DNA of 64,000 bases, taken from assembly GCA_024397935.1 (NCBI GenBank), contig CP073743.1, forward strand, positions 1 to 64,000, given 5' to 3'. Positions 1 through 8,714 of this stretch are shown piece by piece (within the stretch, counting starts at the first letter, position 1; every line of letters begins with the position of its first letter). The notes under the pieces are model-generated. The model had not been told where the DNA came from. It saw only the letters and a list, made by a program, of their open reading frames with translations, and ran no database searches. This DNA comes from a bacterium SCSIO 12844. Lineage in GTDB: Bacteria; Pseudomonadota; Gammaproteobacteria; Francisellales; Francisellaceae. The position numbers and the translations under genes were made by a program.

Positions 1-1569
1 ATGGTGCCTGCATGGAAGTCAACGCTTGAAAAGCTTAAAAATACACTAAGGGATCAAGAGTTTAGAACTTGGATTGAGCCACTAAAAATAACACATGAGG
101 ATAAATTATTCACAATTTATGCACCAAATAACTTTTTCCTTGATTGGATAAATCGTTATTATCGAAAGCAAATTGTGGATATTTTTAATCAACAGACTGA
201 AACTCAGTGTTATCAAGTCTCTTTTAAAGTGGGTCAGCCAGATAAAGTTGTCCTTATAAAAGAGCCTGAGCTTATTGAAAAAACTGAAAAAGAATTACCT
301 ATTGTAGTAGATAGAACTGAAGTGAGTAAAGATAGAGTATTAAATCATCAACAGTTAAAAGCAACAAATGGTGCGCAGCTTGAAATTTTTTCTGATCCTA
401 GTGAAGAAGCGCAAGGTTTAGCTGAGTCAATTAATACAAATGAGTATAAAAATAGGGCACCAACAAGCTATGAAGCTTATGAAAAAAAGGTAGTTACTGA
501 AACCGTTGTTGAAAATAAACAAGCTGAACATAACATGGCACAACCTTATGGTATGTTATTAAAGCCATTGTATACATTTGATAATTTTGTCGAAGGTAAA
601 TCAAATGAAGTCGCTAAAGCTGCAGCAATTCATGTAACTGTCAATCCAGGTGCTCAATATAACCCATTATTTATCTATGGTGGTAGTGGCTTAGGTAAAA
701 CACATTTGATGCATGCTATTGGTAATAAAATTCGTCAAAGTCATCCGCATATGCGGATCTTGTATGTATCATCAGAGCGCTTTGTTAGAGACTTTGTTGA
801 TGCGCTAAGGTTACAAGCAATGGAACAGTTCCAGGATTGCTATCGTTCGGTTGATGTTTTATTAGTTGACGATATTCAATTTATCGCTGGTAAAGGTCGT
901 TCTCAGGAAGAATTCTTTCATACCTTTAATGTATTATTAGATAATGGCAAACAAATTGTTTTATCCTGTGATCGATATCCAAAAGAGATTGAGGGCATTG
1001 AAGATCGTCTACGTTCACGTTTTGGTCATGGCTTAACTTGTACAATTGATTTACCGGATCTTGAGACACGTGGTGCAATTTTAATGCATAAAGCACGTCA
1101 ATTTGGTATTGAAATTAGTCACGAAATTGCATTTTTTATTGCCAATAATATACGTTCTAATGTCCGTGAGTTAGAAGGTGCATTGAATCGAGTATTAACA
1201 TTCTCTCGATTTGAAAGAAAACCAATCACAGTTAAATATGTTAAAGAGATATTACAAGATATAATCTCAGTGCAAGAACGTTTAGTTAAAGTGGATAATA
1301 TTCAAAAGATTGTTGCTGATTTTTATGGGATTAAAGTGCAGGATTTACTCTCGAAACAAAAATCTCGTGATATTGCACGCCCACGTCAAATTGCAATGGC
1401 TTTAGCTAAAGAATTGACTTCTCATAGTTTGCCTGAAATTGGCAATTTTTTTGGTGGTCGAGATCATACAACGGTACTACATGCTGTTAGAACGATTGAA
1501 AAGTTAAGACAAAGTAATATTGATATCCGTGAAGACTATCAAACACTCTCTAGGAAGCTTGCTAGCTAA
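1..1569 (+). CDS. dnaA: Chromosomal replication initiator DnaA
   Basis: Initiator ATPase that binds DnaA boxes at oriC and melts the origin. The 522-residue protein shows an N-terminal oligomerisation/DnaB-loading domain (about 1-90), a long polar linker (about 90-185), an AAA+ domain with Walker A GGSGLGKT at 227-234 and Walker B LLVDDIQF near 285, and the C-terminal DNA-binding signature GRDHTTVLHAV near 488. It is longer than typical proteobacterial DnaA (about 450-470 aa) because of the linker. The window opens on its ATG, so the upstream origin and any DnaA boxes are not visible. dnaN follows 56 bp downstream on the same strand. Confidence 0.98.
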   Translation: MVPAWKSTLEKLKNTLRDQEFRTWIEPLKITHEDKLFTIYAPNNFFLDWINRYYRKQIVDIFNQQTETQCYQVSFKVGQPDKVVLIKEPELIEKTEKELPIVVDRTEVSKDRVLNHQQLKATNGAQLEIFSDPSEEAQGLAESINTNEYKNRAPTSYEAYEKKVVTETVVENKQAEHNMAQPYGMLLKPLYTFDNFVEGKSNEVAKAAAIHVTVNPGAQYNPLFIYGGSGLGKTHLMHAIGNKIRQSHPHMRILYVSSERFVRDFVDALRLQAMEQFQDCYRSVDVLLVDDIQFIAGKGRSQEEFFHTFNVLLDNGKQIVLSCDRYPKEIEGIEDRLRSRFGHGLTCTIDLPDLETRGAILMHKARQFGIEISHEIAFFIANNIRSNVRELEGALNRVLTFSRFERKPITVKYVKEILQDIISVQERLVKVDNIQKIVADFYGIKVQDLLSKQKSRDIARPRQIAMALAKELTSHSLPEIGNFFGGRDHTTVLHAVRTIEKLRQSNIDIREDYQTLSRKLAS

Positions 1570-1625
1570 ATATAATAAGGCACATTTTATTTTAAATTTT
1601 TAATTGATTTAATTTGGAGAAAACT

Positions 1626-2738
1626 ATGAAATTTGCAGTTGATCGCAATGTATTGTTAAAGCCATTACAGGCGATTATTTCCGTTGCAGATAAAAAGCAT
1701 ACCATGACTATTTTAAGTAATATATTATGTAAAGTAGAAGACAATAAATTATTTCTAAAGGCATCGGATTTAGATACTGAAGTGGTCGCTGAGATTGATG
1801 TTGATTTAGTCTCTGAAGCAGGTAATGCTGCTATTTCAGCAAGAAAGTTAATTGAAATTGTAAGGCATTTATCTGAAGGTGCACAAGTTAGCATAGATAC
1901 TAAAGATGCTAAAACTACAATTAAAGCAGATAAAGGTCGTTTTGTATTATCATCAATGGATCCAGAGAGCTTTCCTGATATGCAGCATGATTTATCAAAA
2001 ACATCGATTCAGTTACCGCAAAGTAAATTAGCAAGCTTATTAAAGCGTGTTAGTTTTGCAATGGCGCATAATGATGTACGTTATTTTTTAAATGGTATGT
2101 TATGGGAGATTTCAGATACAACGTTTAAGGTTGTTGCAACAGATGGCCACCGTTTAGCAATGAGCCAGATTGATATTGATTCATTACCAACTGATCAAAC
2201 GCAACGTATTATCGTTCCTCGCAAAGCAGTATTAGAGTTGATGAAGATGCTTGAAGATAATAATGATGAATTAATTGCTATTCGCTTTGGTAGTCAACAC
2301 TTCCAAGTGAAATTGCCACAGTATATTTTTACCTCAAAATTAATTGATGGCCGTTATCCAGATTATAATCGTGTTGTACCTCAGGGGAATCGTAAGCTAT
2401 TAACAGCACAAAGAGATAATCTAAAACAAGCCTTAGTTCGAACCGCCATTTTATCGAATGAAAAATATCGAGGTGTCAGGCTAAATATTGAACCAAATGT
2501 ATTGCGTTTAGCCGCAACAAACCCTGAGCAAGAACAAGCCAATGATGAAGTTGAAGTAAACTATGAGTTTGATTCAATGGAAATTGGTTTTAATGTTAGC
2601 TATTTACTCGATGTCATTAATACATTAGATTCAGACGAAGTGGTATTAAAATTAGCAGATGATCCAACAAAAAGTATCTTAATTGAAGAGCAAGGCTTAT
2701 GCCATAGTCAATATGTTGTTATGCCAATTCGTTTGTAA
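1626..2738 (+). CDS. dnaN: DNA polymerase III beta sliding clamp
   Basis: Processivity clamp of Pol III. The 370-residue sequence reads MKFAVDRNVLLKPLQAI and carries the three-fold repeated clamp domain layout, ending in the typical YVVMPIRL. An in-frame TTG lies 12 bp upstream, but it is part of the TTGGAGAAAACT ribosome-binding region, so the ATG at 1626 is chosen. It follows dnaA as in most bacteria. recF and gyrB, the usual next genes, are absent here and are replaced by a TrpR-family gene. Confidence 0.97.
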   Translation: MKFAVDRNVLLKPLQAIISVADKKHTMTILSNILCKVEDNKLFLKASDLDTEVVAEIDVDLVSEAGNAAISARKLIEIVRHLSEGAQVSIDTKDAKTTIKADKGRFVLSSMDPESFPDMQHDLSKTSIQLPQSKLASLLKRVSFAMAHNDVRYFLNGMLWEISDTTFKVVATDGHRLAMSQIDIDSLPTDQTQRIIVPRKAVLELMKMLEDNNDELIAIRFGSQHFQVKLPQYIFTSKLIDGRYPDYNRVVPQGNRKLLTAQRDNLKQALVRTAILSNEKYRGVRLNIEPNVLRLAATNPEQEQANDEVEVNYEFDSMEIGFNVSYLLDVINTLDSDEVVLKLADDPTKSILIEEQGLCHSQYVVMPIRL

Positions 2739-2821
2739 TTTTTATCGCGCTTATTTTTTAATTTTATTCTTGTTTATTATTTTATTTTAAATTGATTGAT
2801 TTTAAGGAATAACTTTGTTTT

Positions 2822-2845
2822 AATGTATTAATTGATTAATACATT
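2822..2845. promoter_or_regulatory. Palindromic operator upstream of TrpR-family gene
   Basis: Perfect inverted repeat with 10-bp arms (AATGTATTAA at 2822-2831, TTAATACATT at 2836-2845) around a 4-bp centre, 25 bp before the regulator start. Its 18-bp core, GTATTAATTGATTAATAC, has the same length and outer bases as the consensus TrpR operator of enterics (GTACTAGTTAACTAGTAC, from memory), with about 13 of 18 matches. Autoregulation by the adjacent TrpR-like protein is inferred. Confidence 0.6.
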
Positions 2846-2870
2846 GATGCAAGAATTAAGGTAATTGATA

Positions 2871-3176
2871 ATGCAATCAAAACAAGCACAAAAAAAAGAT
2901 TTACAAGCGTTATATCAAGCATTTACTCAGATAAAAACACCTAAAGAAGCTTATCAATTTTTAGAGGATTTATGTACACCAGCAGAGCTTTCAGCAATGG
3001 CTGATCGTTGGAAAGTTGTTAAAGAGATAAAACAAAATAAACCCTATCGCCAAATTTACGCACAAACCGGTGTTAGTGTGACTACTGTTGGAAGAATTGC
3101 ACGTTGTATTACCCATGGCCATGGTGGTTATAACCTTATATATAATAGAATGCCATCTAATGATCAAGATGAATAA
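2871..3176 (+). CDS. TrpR/YerC-YecD family transcriptional regulator
   Basis: 101-residue all-helical DNA-binding protein of the Trp-repressor superfamily. The helix-turn-helix segment is visible: LSAMADRWKVVKEI followed by YRQIYAQTGVSVTTVGRIAR and the family-typical ending THGHGGY. The YerC/YecD subgroup is related to TrpR, but its ligand is not well defined. The ATG at 2871 is preferred over a TTG two codons upstream because AAGG sits at the right spacing. A strong palindrome lies just upstream, and an APC amino-acid permease follows 51 bp downstream, which fits amino-acid-responsive control (inference). Confidence 0.85.
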   Translation: MQSKQAQKKDLQALYQAFTQIKTPKEAYQFLEDLCTPAELSAMADRWKVVKEIKQNKPYRQIYAQTGVSVTTVGRIARCITHGHGGYNLIYNRMPSNDQDE

Positions 3177-3227
3177 ACTGTTTTAATCATAAAATAAAAG
3201 TTAATGAATTATTAAGGTGTTATAACT

Positions 3228-4658
3228 ATGGAAATTACCTCATCTGGTAAAGTACTAACCTTATTTCGATTGGTTATGATTAATATTATTGCAGTCGATA
3301 GTTTAAGAAACCTATCTTTAACCGCCCAAGCAGGTTGGATGGCAATTAGTTTTTATGTGATTGCTGGGATATTATTTTTACTACCTTTAGCACTAATTGT
3401 TTCTGAATTAGCCACTAGATGGCCACAAACCGGGGGTATTTACTTATGGACAAAACAAGCCTTCGGCGCTAAATTTGGCTTTATTATTTTATTTTTACAA
3501 TGGATTTATAATTTAGTCTGGTTTCCATCAATTTGTGGCTTTATTGCAGGAATTATAGCTTATTTGGTTGCGCCAGGTTTTGGCATTTCAGCTTTAAGTT
3601 TAATCAATAACCCCTACTATATGATTGCAATGAGTTTGTTGATGTATTGGAGTGCAACCGTAATTAGTCTTTTTGGTTTAAAAACATCCTCAAGTGTTAG
3701 TTTAATTGGTGCAATTGTAGGTACCTTAATTCCAATGATCATTATTATTATATTGGCACTAATCTGGTGGTTAAGCGGTTATCCAATTGCACACCCGCCT
3801 GTGGTTTCTCAAACCATTCCATCGGTGAATAATATCAGCCATTGGGCCGTTTTTTTAACCGTGATGTTTAGCCTTTTAGGCCTTGAAATGAGCGCAATTC
3901 ATGCAGGTAATGTCAAAAACCCACAGAAAAACTTTCCCAAAGCAATGATGATTTCAGCTTTAGTGATTGTCTTATCGTTAATCTTAGCTAATTGTGCGTT
4001 GTTGGTTGTTTCATCAAACCTGAATCAGTCGGTTGACTCAGTTGCGGGTTTAATTGAAGCTTTTAGTTATTTCTTTGATCAATTTCATATTGGCTGGATG
4101 CGTTATGTCATTGCAGTTACTTTAGTTTTGGGCGCTTTTGCAACGATGTCTACTTGGATTATGGGATTATCACGGGGATTTTTAGTTGCAGGTGAAGATA
4201 AATTATTACCTAAATTATTGGTTAAACGTAATCGCAACAATGCCCCAAGCCGTATTTTAATTACACAAGGTATTATTTTTTCAATCTTATGTTTAAGTTA
4301 TATCATTTTACCTTCAGTACATTCAGCCTATTGGTTTTTAAGTGCGCTGACCGCTCAGTTAGCTTTAATTGCTTATATGGGGATGTTTGTAGCAGCAATT
4401 AAACTTAAATTGAAATATAAAACCCTAGCCAATCAATTTGTTATTCCTGGTGGCTTAATTATGATGATTATACTTTCAGTTATTGCTTTAAGTGTGTGTG
4501 TTATTTCAATTATCGTAGGCTTTATACCAACACCTGATGTATTAATGTCTACTAAACATTTTGTTGAAATTTTATTAACGGGCATTTTAATTGCATTGAT
4601 CATCCCGTATCTATGGACGAAATTAGTCAAAGTAGAAGCAAAGCCATTGACAAAATAA
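3228..4658 (+). CDS. APC-superfamily amino acid permease
   Basis: 476-residue inner-membrane transporter with about 12 hydrophobic segments. The N-terminal half shows the APC signature: VDSLRNLS, then SELATRWPQTGGIYLWTKQAFG, typical of the glutamate:GABA antiporter/YjeM-like group, followed by FSLLGLEMSAIHAGNVKNPQ. The substrate cannot be read from sequence. Position directly after the TrpR-family gene and before trpC/aroE suggests an aromatic or other amino acid, but this is weak. It converges with trpC, stops about 40 bp apart. Confidence 0.85.
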   Translation: MEITSSGKVLTLFRLVMINIIAVDSLRNLSLTAQAGWMAISFYVIAGILFLLPLALIVSELATRWPQTGGIYLWTKQAFGAKFGFIILFLQWIYNLVWFPSICGFIAGIIAYLVAPGFGISALSLINNPYYMIAMSLLMYWSATVISLFGLKTSSSVSLIGAIVGTLIPMIIIIILALIWWLSGYPIAHPPVVSQTIPSVNNISHWAVFLTVMFSLLGLEMSAIHAGNVKNPQKNFPKAMMISALVIVLSLILANCALLVVSSNLNQSVDSVAGLIEAFSYFFDQFHIGWMRYVIAVTLVLGAFATMSTWIMGLSRGFLVAGEDKLLPKLLVKRNRNNAPSRILITQGIIFSILCLSYIILPSVHSAYWFLSALTAQLALIAYMGMFVAAIKLKLKYKTLANQFVIPGGLIMMIILSVIALSVCVISIIVGFIPTPDVLMSTKHFVEILLTGILIALIIPYLWTKLVKVEAKPLTK

Positions 4659-4671
4659 GCTTAATCTAAAG

Positions 4672-4690
4672 CGCTATAAGCGATTTTTTT
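4672..4690 (+). terminator. Weak candidate terminator between permease and trpC
   Basis: A short hairpin CGCT-ATA-AGCG is followed by ATTTTTTT in the gap between the two convergent genes. The stem has only 4 bp, so it may not suffice alone. Confidence 0.35.
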
Positions 4691-4697
4691 CAATCAC

Positions 4698-5456
4698 CTA
4701 ACCCATCTGGTTAACTACGGCACTTAATGTCATATCAGGCTTTTCTGAGCGCATTAACAGCGTGCCAACTAAAATGCCATCAAATTGACAAGCGGTTCGA
4801 TAAATATCTTCAGCTGTTTTGGCACCCGATAATGATAGGACAACAGTCTCTTTAGGTAGATGGCTTGATAGATTGGTTGCATTATTCATATCCATTTTTA
4901 AAGAGTCTAGGTTACGATTGTTAATACCAATTAATTTTGGATTTACTTTTAATGCACGCGTTAGATCTTCTTGATCAAAAATTTCAATTAAGGCTGTCAT
5001 GCCTAAAGATTCAATTTCACTTTTTAATTCTACTAATTGCTTATCACTTAGAATACGAACAATTAATAAACAAGCACTGGCTCCAGATTCCCTAGCTAAA
5101 TAGACTTGACGTTTATCTATAATAAAGTCTTTACATAAAGTTGGAAGATGAATATTTTCAGAGACTAGTTTTAAATCATCGAATGAACCATTAAAAAAAG
5201 CTTGATCGGTTAAAACTGAAATACAACAAGCTCCCCCCTTTTCATACAACTTAGCAAGTTTTAAGGGTTGGTAGTCTTCACAGATAACACCTTCAGATGG
5301 AGATTTGGCTTTTAGTTCAGCAATAATAGCAATTTTTTTATTTACAATTGCGCTAATAAAATCTTTATTGTTTTGCTGTAACTCATCTTTATCAATAGCT
5401 TTAATTGTACCAATATATTTTTTTGTTTCACTCACTATTTTTTCAAGTACTTTCAT
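4698..5456 (-). CDS. trpC: Indole-3-glycerol phosphate synthase
   Basis: Cyclises CdRP to indole-3-glycerol phosphate in tryptophan synthesis. The 252-residue TIM barrel shows IAELKAKSPSEG (catalytic Lys), SVLTDQAFFNGS, LCKDFIIDKRQVYLARESGA, INNRNLDSL and the phosphate-binding GILVGTLLMRSEKP. The usual SESGI loop reads SLSGA, an unusual change at a position that normally carries the conserved Glu/Ser pair. Monofunctional, without a fused TrpF domain. It sits alone, away from other trp genes, 32 bp downstream of aroE on the same strand, so the two probably share a transcript. Confidence 0.95.
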   Translation of the reverse strand: MKVLEKIVSETKKYIGTIKAIDKDELQQNNKDFISAIVNKKIAIIAELKAKSPSEGVICEDYQPLKLAKLYEKGGACCISVLTDQAFFNGSFDDLKLVSENIHLPTLCKDFIIDKRQVYLARESGASACLLIVRILSDKQLVELKSEIESLGMTALIEIFDQEDLTRALKVNPKLIGINNRNLDSLKMDMNNATNLSSHLPKETVVLSLSGAKTAEDIYRTACQFDGILVGTLLMRSEKPDMTLSAVVNQMG

Positions 5457-5488
5457 TTTTATTACCCTTAATTTAAGTGCAATTGTAT

Positions 5489-6301
5489 TTATGCTTTATC
5501 TAATGGATTAAGTTTAGGTGAAACGCCACGCCAAATAGAAAAAATTTCTTTCGATAATTCATATAGCATGCCTGAACCATCATAAGCAATGCAGCTTTGA
5601 TCTTTCATCCATTGAACAAATATTGTATCGTTGAGTTTATTATAGGCAAGATCATAACCAAATGATTTTTTTGTCATGACAAAATTTTTATTAACTGTAG
5701 GCAATTGATTAGAAAGAGATGATGATGTTGCATTAATAATAACATCAAATTTAAAAGGTATATTATTAATATTTAATAAATTTATATTATAGATACCTTT
5801 AAATTCATTAATTAAATCAACTGCTTTTTGTTGCGTTCTATTTAGTAGATAAATCGTTTTTGGCTTTTGGTGAATAATGGGTAATAAACAGCCTCGTGTT
5901 GCTCCACCAGCACCTAAAATAAGAATGTTTTTATTGGTTAAATCAATATGTTTTGCATGCATATCAAGTATCAAAGCATAGCCATCTAAATTATGACCAT
6001 AGAGTTTACGGTTATTATCAAAACTAATATTACTGACTGCCTGGACTTTTTTGGCATATTCATCAGCATGGTCACACAATTTAAATGCTTCTTCTTTAAA
6101 AGGGACAGTAATGCTTAGACCTTTTACAGAGTGATCATCTTGAAGCTTGGTAATTGTGTCTTTAAACTTTGATGGTTCAACCTCAAGAAAGTCATAATTT
6201 AAATTCTGCTTTGTCTCTTGTGCAAATGCATGATGTATTTTTGGAGATAAGCTATGCTTAACCGGATAGCCAATTACATAGTATTGATCTTTTTTTGTCA
6301 T
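5489..6301 (-). CDS. aroE: Shikimate dehydrogenase (NADP+)
   Basis: Reduces 3-dehydroshikimate to shikimate. The 270-residue protein shows the substrate-binding HSLSPKIH near the N-terminus, catalytic Lys/Asp context SITVPFKEEAF and GHNLDGYA, the NADP loop ILGAGGATRG and LNRTQQKA (the NRT motif of NADP-dependent AroE). Length is normal for the family. It is the first gene of a probable aroE-trpC transcript linking the shikimate and tryptophan pathways. Confidence 0.95.
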   Translation of the reverse strand: MTKKDQYYVIGYPVKHSLSPKIHHAFAQETKQNLNYDFLEVEPSKFKDTITKLQDDHSVKGLSITVPFKEEAFKLCDHADEYAKKVQAVSNISFDNNRKLYGHNLDGYALILDMHAKHIDLTNKNILILGAGGATRGCLLPIIHQKPKTIYLLNRTQQKAVDLINEFKGIYNINLLNINNIPFKFDVIINATSSSLSNQLPTVNKNFVMTKKSFGYDLAYNKLNDTIFVQWMKDQSCIAYDGSGMLYELSKEIFSIWRGVSPKLNPLDKA

Positions 6302-6378
6302 GGCAAAATTTTCGCATTTAATGATTGATTAATAGACATTATATAAAACAATAAGCCGTAGAAGCAATGAATTATTGA

Positions 6379-6390
6379 TGTAACGTTACA
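6379..6390. promoter_or_regulatory. 12-bp palindrome in divergent intergenic region
   Basis: TGTAACGTTACA is a perfect palindrome between aroE (minus) and the secreted-protein gene at 6485 (plus). It is a plausible regulator site, but no factor can be assigned. Confidence 0.3.
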
Positions 6391-6484
6391 AAATATAATT
6401 TAAAATAGTTATTTCACATAAATAACTTTCAAAATAAAACGCAATGAGTTATATTTTATATAAGCAGTATTTTAGGGGCGAGCA

Positions 6485-7333
6485 ATGATGATACAATATA
6501 TCAGATTTATTTTATATGTAATTTCAATTAATTTATTATCTGTGACAATAGCTTATGCTGATAGAGACTGGTATATAGATTTAAAAAATAACGGTAATGT
6601 GACTGTAAAATTTAGCATTACAGGCTTTAGCTGTATGGAAAAAGTTGATGGTATGGATGATCAAGACTATTGGAATAATAAAATAATGACAGGTAAGTCA
6701 ACGTATAGCATAGTATCTAAAGCATCGACACGAATTGAGTTTCGTGATAACAATGATGGTGGTTGTGATGATGAAGAAAAAAGTCTTTACTTTAGAGTTG
6801 AATTTTCAGGAGAAAATTCGAAAGATTATGTAGAATGGGCTCATAAAAAGTGGGATGGCCATTGGCATACAAGAATCTATGGGCCAGAGAGTTTAAATGA
6901 GACCTTTTCAGGTAGTGAGCCTGGTAATTTAATGGTTATTTCTGCAGTATGTGAAGGCCAAGATTGTTATGAAAAATGGAATGATAATAAAGATAAAAAA
7001 GATAATGTATTAACAGTAGCAAAAAGTTTTGATCAAGTGACATCAATTGGACTTGGTGATGTATATATTTATGATGGTGTAGGCCATCTTGTTGAAGAGC
7101 AAAATGATTTTTATATGGATAAAGAAAATCCTTATATTATTCGTTTTACTGCTTCTCAAGCTGCTTGTAGTTTAATTGCGGGTTTTCTAAGCTGTGATCA
7201 TGGTATAAATTTTTCTTTTCGTACCAATTCACTGGTATTTTTCTGTAGACAAGGCGATAAAAATGATAGTGCTTGCCCTTGGGCTATGCCAAGCGGTGTA
7301 AGTGCTAATTATAATAACGTTAATATTTATTAA
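6485..7333 (+). CDS. Secreted protein, 'FxC..NDSxCPW' paralog 1
   Basis: Unrecognised 282-residue protein with an N-terminal signal peptide (hydrophobic stretch about 5-22, probable cleavage after AYA at 25). The mature part starts with a beta-rich segment (WYIDLKNNGNVTVKFSITG) and ends with VFFCRQGDKNDSACPWAMP. The same C-terminal motif occurs in the genes at 7430 and 14241. Five or more Cys in the mature part suggest disulfides in the periplasm or outside. A good AGGGGCGAG ribosome site precedes the ATG. Function unknown; the next gene is a tandem paralog. Confidence 0.75.
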   Translation: MMIQYIRFILYVISINLLSVTIAYADRDWYIDLKNNGNVTVKFSITGFSCMEKVDGMDDQDYWNNKIMTGKSTYSIVSKASTRIEFRDNNDGGCDDEEKSLYFRVEFSGENSKDYVEWAHKKWDGHWHTRIYGPESLNETFSGSEPGNLMVISAVCEGQDCYEKWNDNKDKKDNVLTVAKSFDQVTSIGLGDVYIYDGVGHLVEEQNDFYMDKENPYIIRFTASQAACSLIAGFLSCDHGINFSFRTNSLVFFCRQGDKNDSACPWAMPSGVSANYNNVNIY

Positions 7334-7429
7334 CATTTGGTTAATCATTTTTATAAAATAGTTTTCAATGTTTATTTGATCATAAGCATTTTATACTGCA
7401 ATTGGTTAATTATTTCATTGGGAGGTTGT

Positions 7430-8227
7430 ATGTATGTTAACAGATACGTTTTATTATTATCGATTATTTTAGGTTTTGTATTAACATTTGTGAGTGGTTA
7501 TTCTAATAATAACGGTTATGTAGAGATTAAAAATTACACAGATTATACTTTAACACTCAAACGTTATGAATGTGATGATTTAGATTGCTTGCATGGCGAT
7601 GGTAATGAAGGCTCTGAATTTTATATTGGTCCATCGAAAGCTGTAACTAGGATGTTTTCTGATGATATTACAGATGAAGATGATCGTTATATTATCGGTT
7701 ATAATGTCTATGTTGATGGGCATTTGGTTGCGAAATTTGAATTAGATAGTGAAGACTCAGGTAAGCACTTTAAAGTTCCTTCTTGTAGAAATGATGGTGA
7801 TAAGATGCCTGATTGTAACTACTTTGAATCTGCAAATAGAAATACCTATCGTCAATATAGCTGGTATGTTAAATTTTTTAATAATAGTCTAAGAGATGGT
7901 GATGTTTATATGCCAAAGTCACTTGGGTTGGGTAGAGTTACTATTGAAAGAAATGCATTACCATATAAAAAGTCTACAATTACATTAGCTAGAGAGCATG
8001 CATATGACTTTTATTTCACAGGCAATACAGACATTTGTCATTTAAAGTTTAGAGAATTACACTATGTTTTGTATTGCGATGGTAATGATGTTAAACCGGT
8101 TTTACATCCACAGACAAAACATCTAGCTTTCTTATGTCAAAAACTAGATGCAAATGACTCAAATTGCCCAGTAGTTCATTCAATTACCTCATTAAACCAA
8201 AGCATCTCTCCAGTTAATTATCTATAA
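7430..8227 (+). CDS. Secreted protein, 'FxC..NDSxCP' paralog 2
   Basis: 265-residue exported protein, second of a tandem pair with the gene at 6485. The ATG at 7430 is chosen because GGGAGG precedes it and it gives a clean signal peptide (MYVNRYVLLLSIILGFVL...). An in-frame TTG 31 codons upstream would add an unlikely N-terminal extension. The mature region begins VEIKNYTDYTLTLKRYEC and ends LAFLCQKLDANDSNCPVVH, matching the C-terminal motif of the paralogs. Rich in Asp and Cys (acidic DCNY/DDLDC segments). Function unknown. Confidence 0.72.
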   Translation: MYVNRYVLLLSIILGFVLTFVSGYSNNNGYVEIKNYTDYTLTLKRYECDDLDCLHGDGNEGSEFYIGPSKAVTRMFSDDITDEDDRYIIGYNVYVDGHLVAKFELDSEDSGKHFKVPSCRNDGDKMPDCNYFESANRNTYRQYSWYVKFFNNSLRDGDVYMPKSLGLGRVTIERNALPYKKSTITLAREHAYDFYFTGNTDICHLKFRELHYVLYCDGNDVKPVLHPQTKHLAFLCQKLDANDSNCPVVHSITSLNQSISPVNYL

Positions 8228-8308
8228 ATGACATCTACATTGCTTTATTGGCATTAATCTAAGATAATAATAAAGGGTTCAATATAGATTGATAATAATT
8301 AGATTGTG

Positions 8309-8605
8309 ATGCTTCGTGTTAAACTGATTCAAACTAGTGTTGATATTTTAATGTATATAACAATGATTATTTTCATTGTCTTATTGTTTTGCACTTTTCA
8401 GCTTAAAGCGCAGTTTAATTTTCTCTATCAACATCTGTGGGTAATGCTTGTTTTTCCGATCTTTTCAGCTTGGCTTGTATTTGCACGTAACCGTTTAATT
8501 GATCATTTTACTAGTGTAGATAAAGTAGATGAAAAAAGTGACCAACTAGAGCCATCAACGCTTGAATCTGACCCTGCTGTGACAGCGGATAAAGACAAAA
8601 GCTAA
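8309..8605 (+). CDS. Small membrane protein with two TM segments
   Basis: 98-residue protein with two hydrophobic helices (about 10-30 and 45-62), a basic loop ARNRLIDH and an acidic, polar tail (VDKVDEKSDQLEPSTLESD). Such two-TM proteins with a charged C-tail are common, and no family is recognised. The ATG at 8309 is preferred over a GTG one codon earlier. It sits 109 bp before proS. Real coding status is supported by normal codon use and uninterrupted length, not by homology. Confidence 0.55.
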   Translation: MLRVKLIQTSVDILMYITMIIFIVLLFCTFQLKAQFNFLYQHLWVMLVFPIFSAWLVFARNRLIDHFTSVDKVDEKSDQLEPSTLESDPAVTADKDKS

Positions 8606-8714
8606 ACTTTACGGTATCATAGCCGCTTAAGATAAAAAGACTTCAATAAATTTATATTTTAAACTTAAAAATCATTTGAAGCTTACAAAATAGATAATAC
8701 GTTAAGGATTGATC

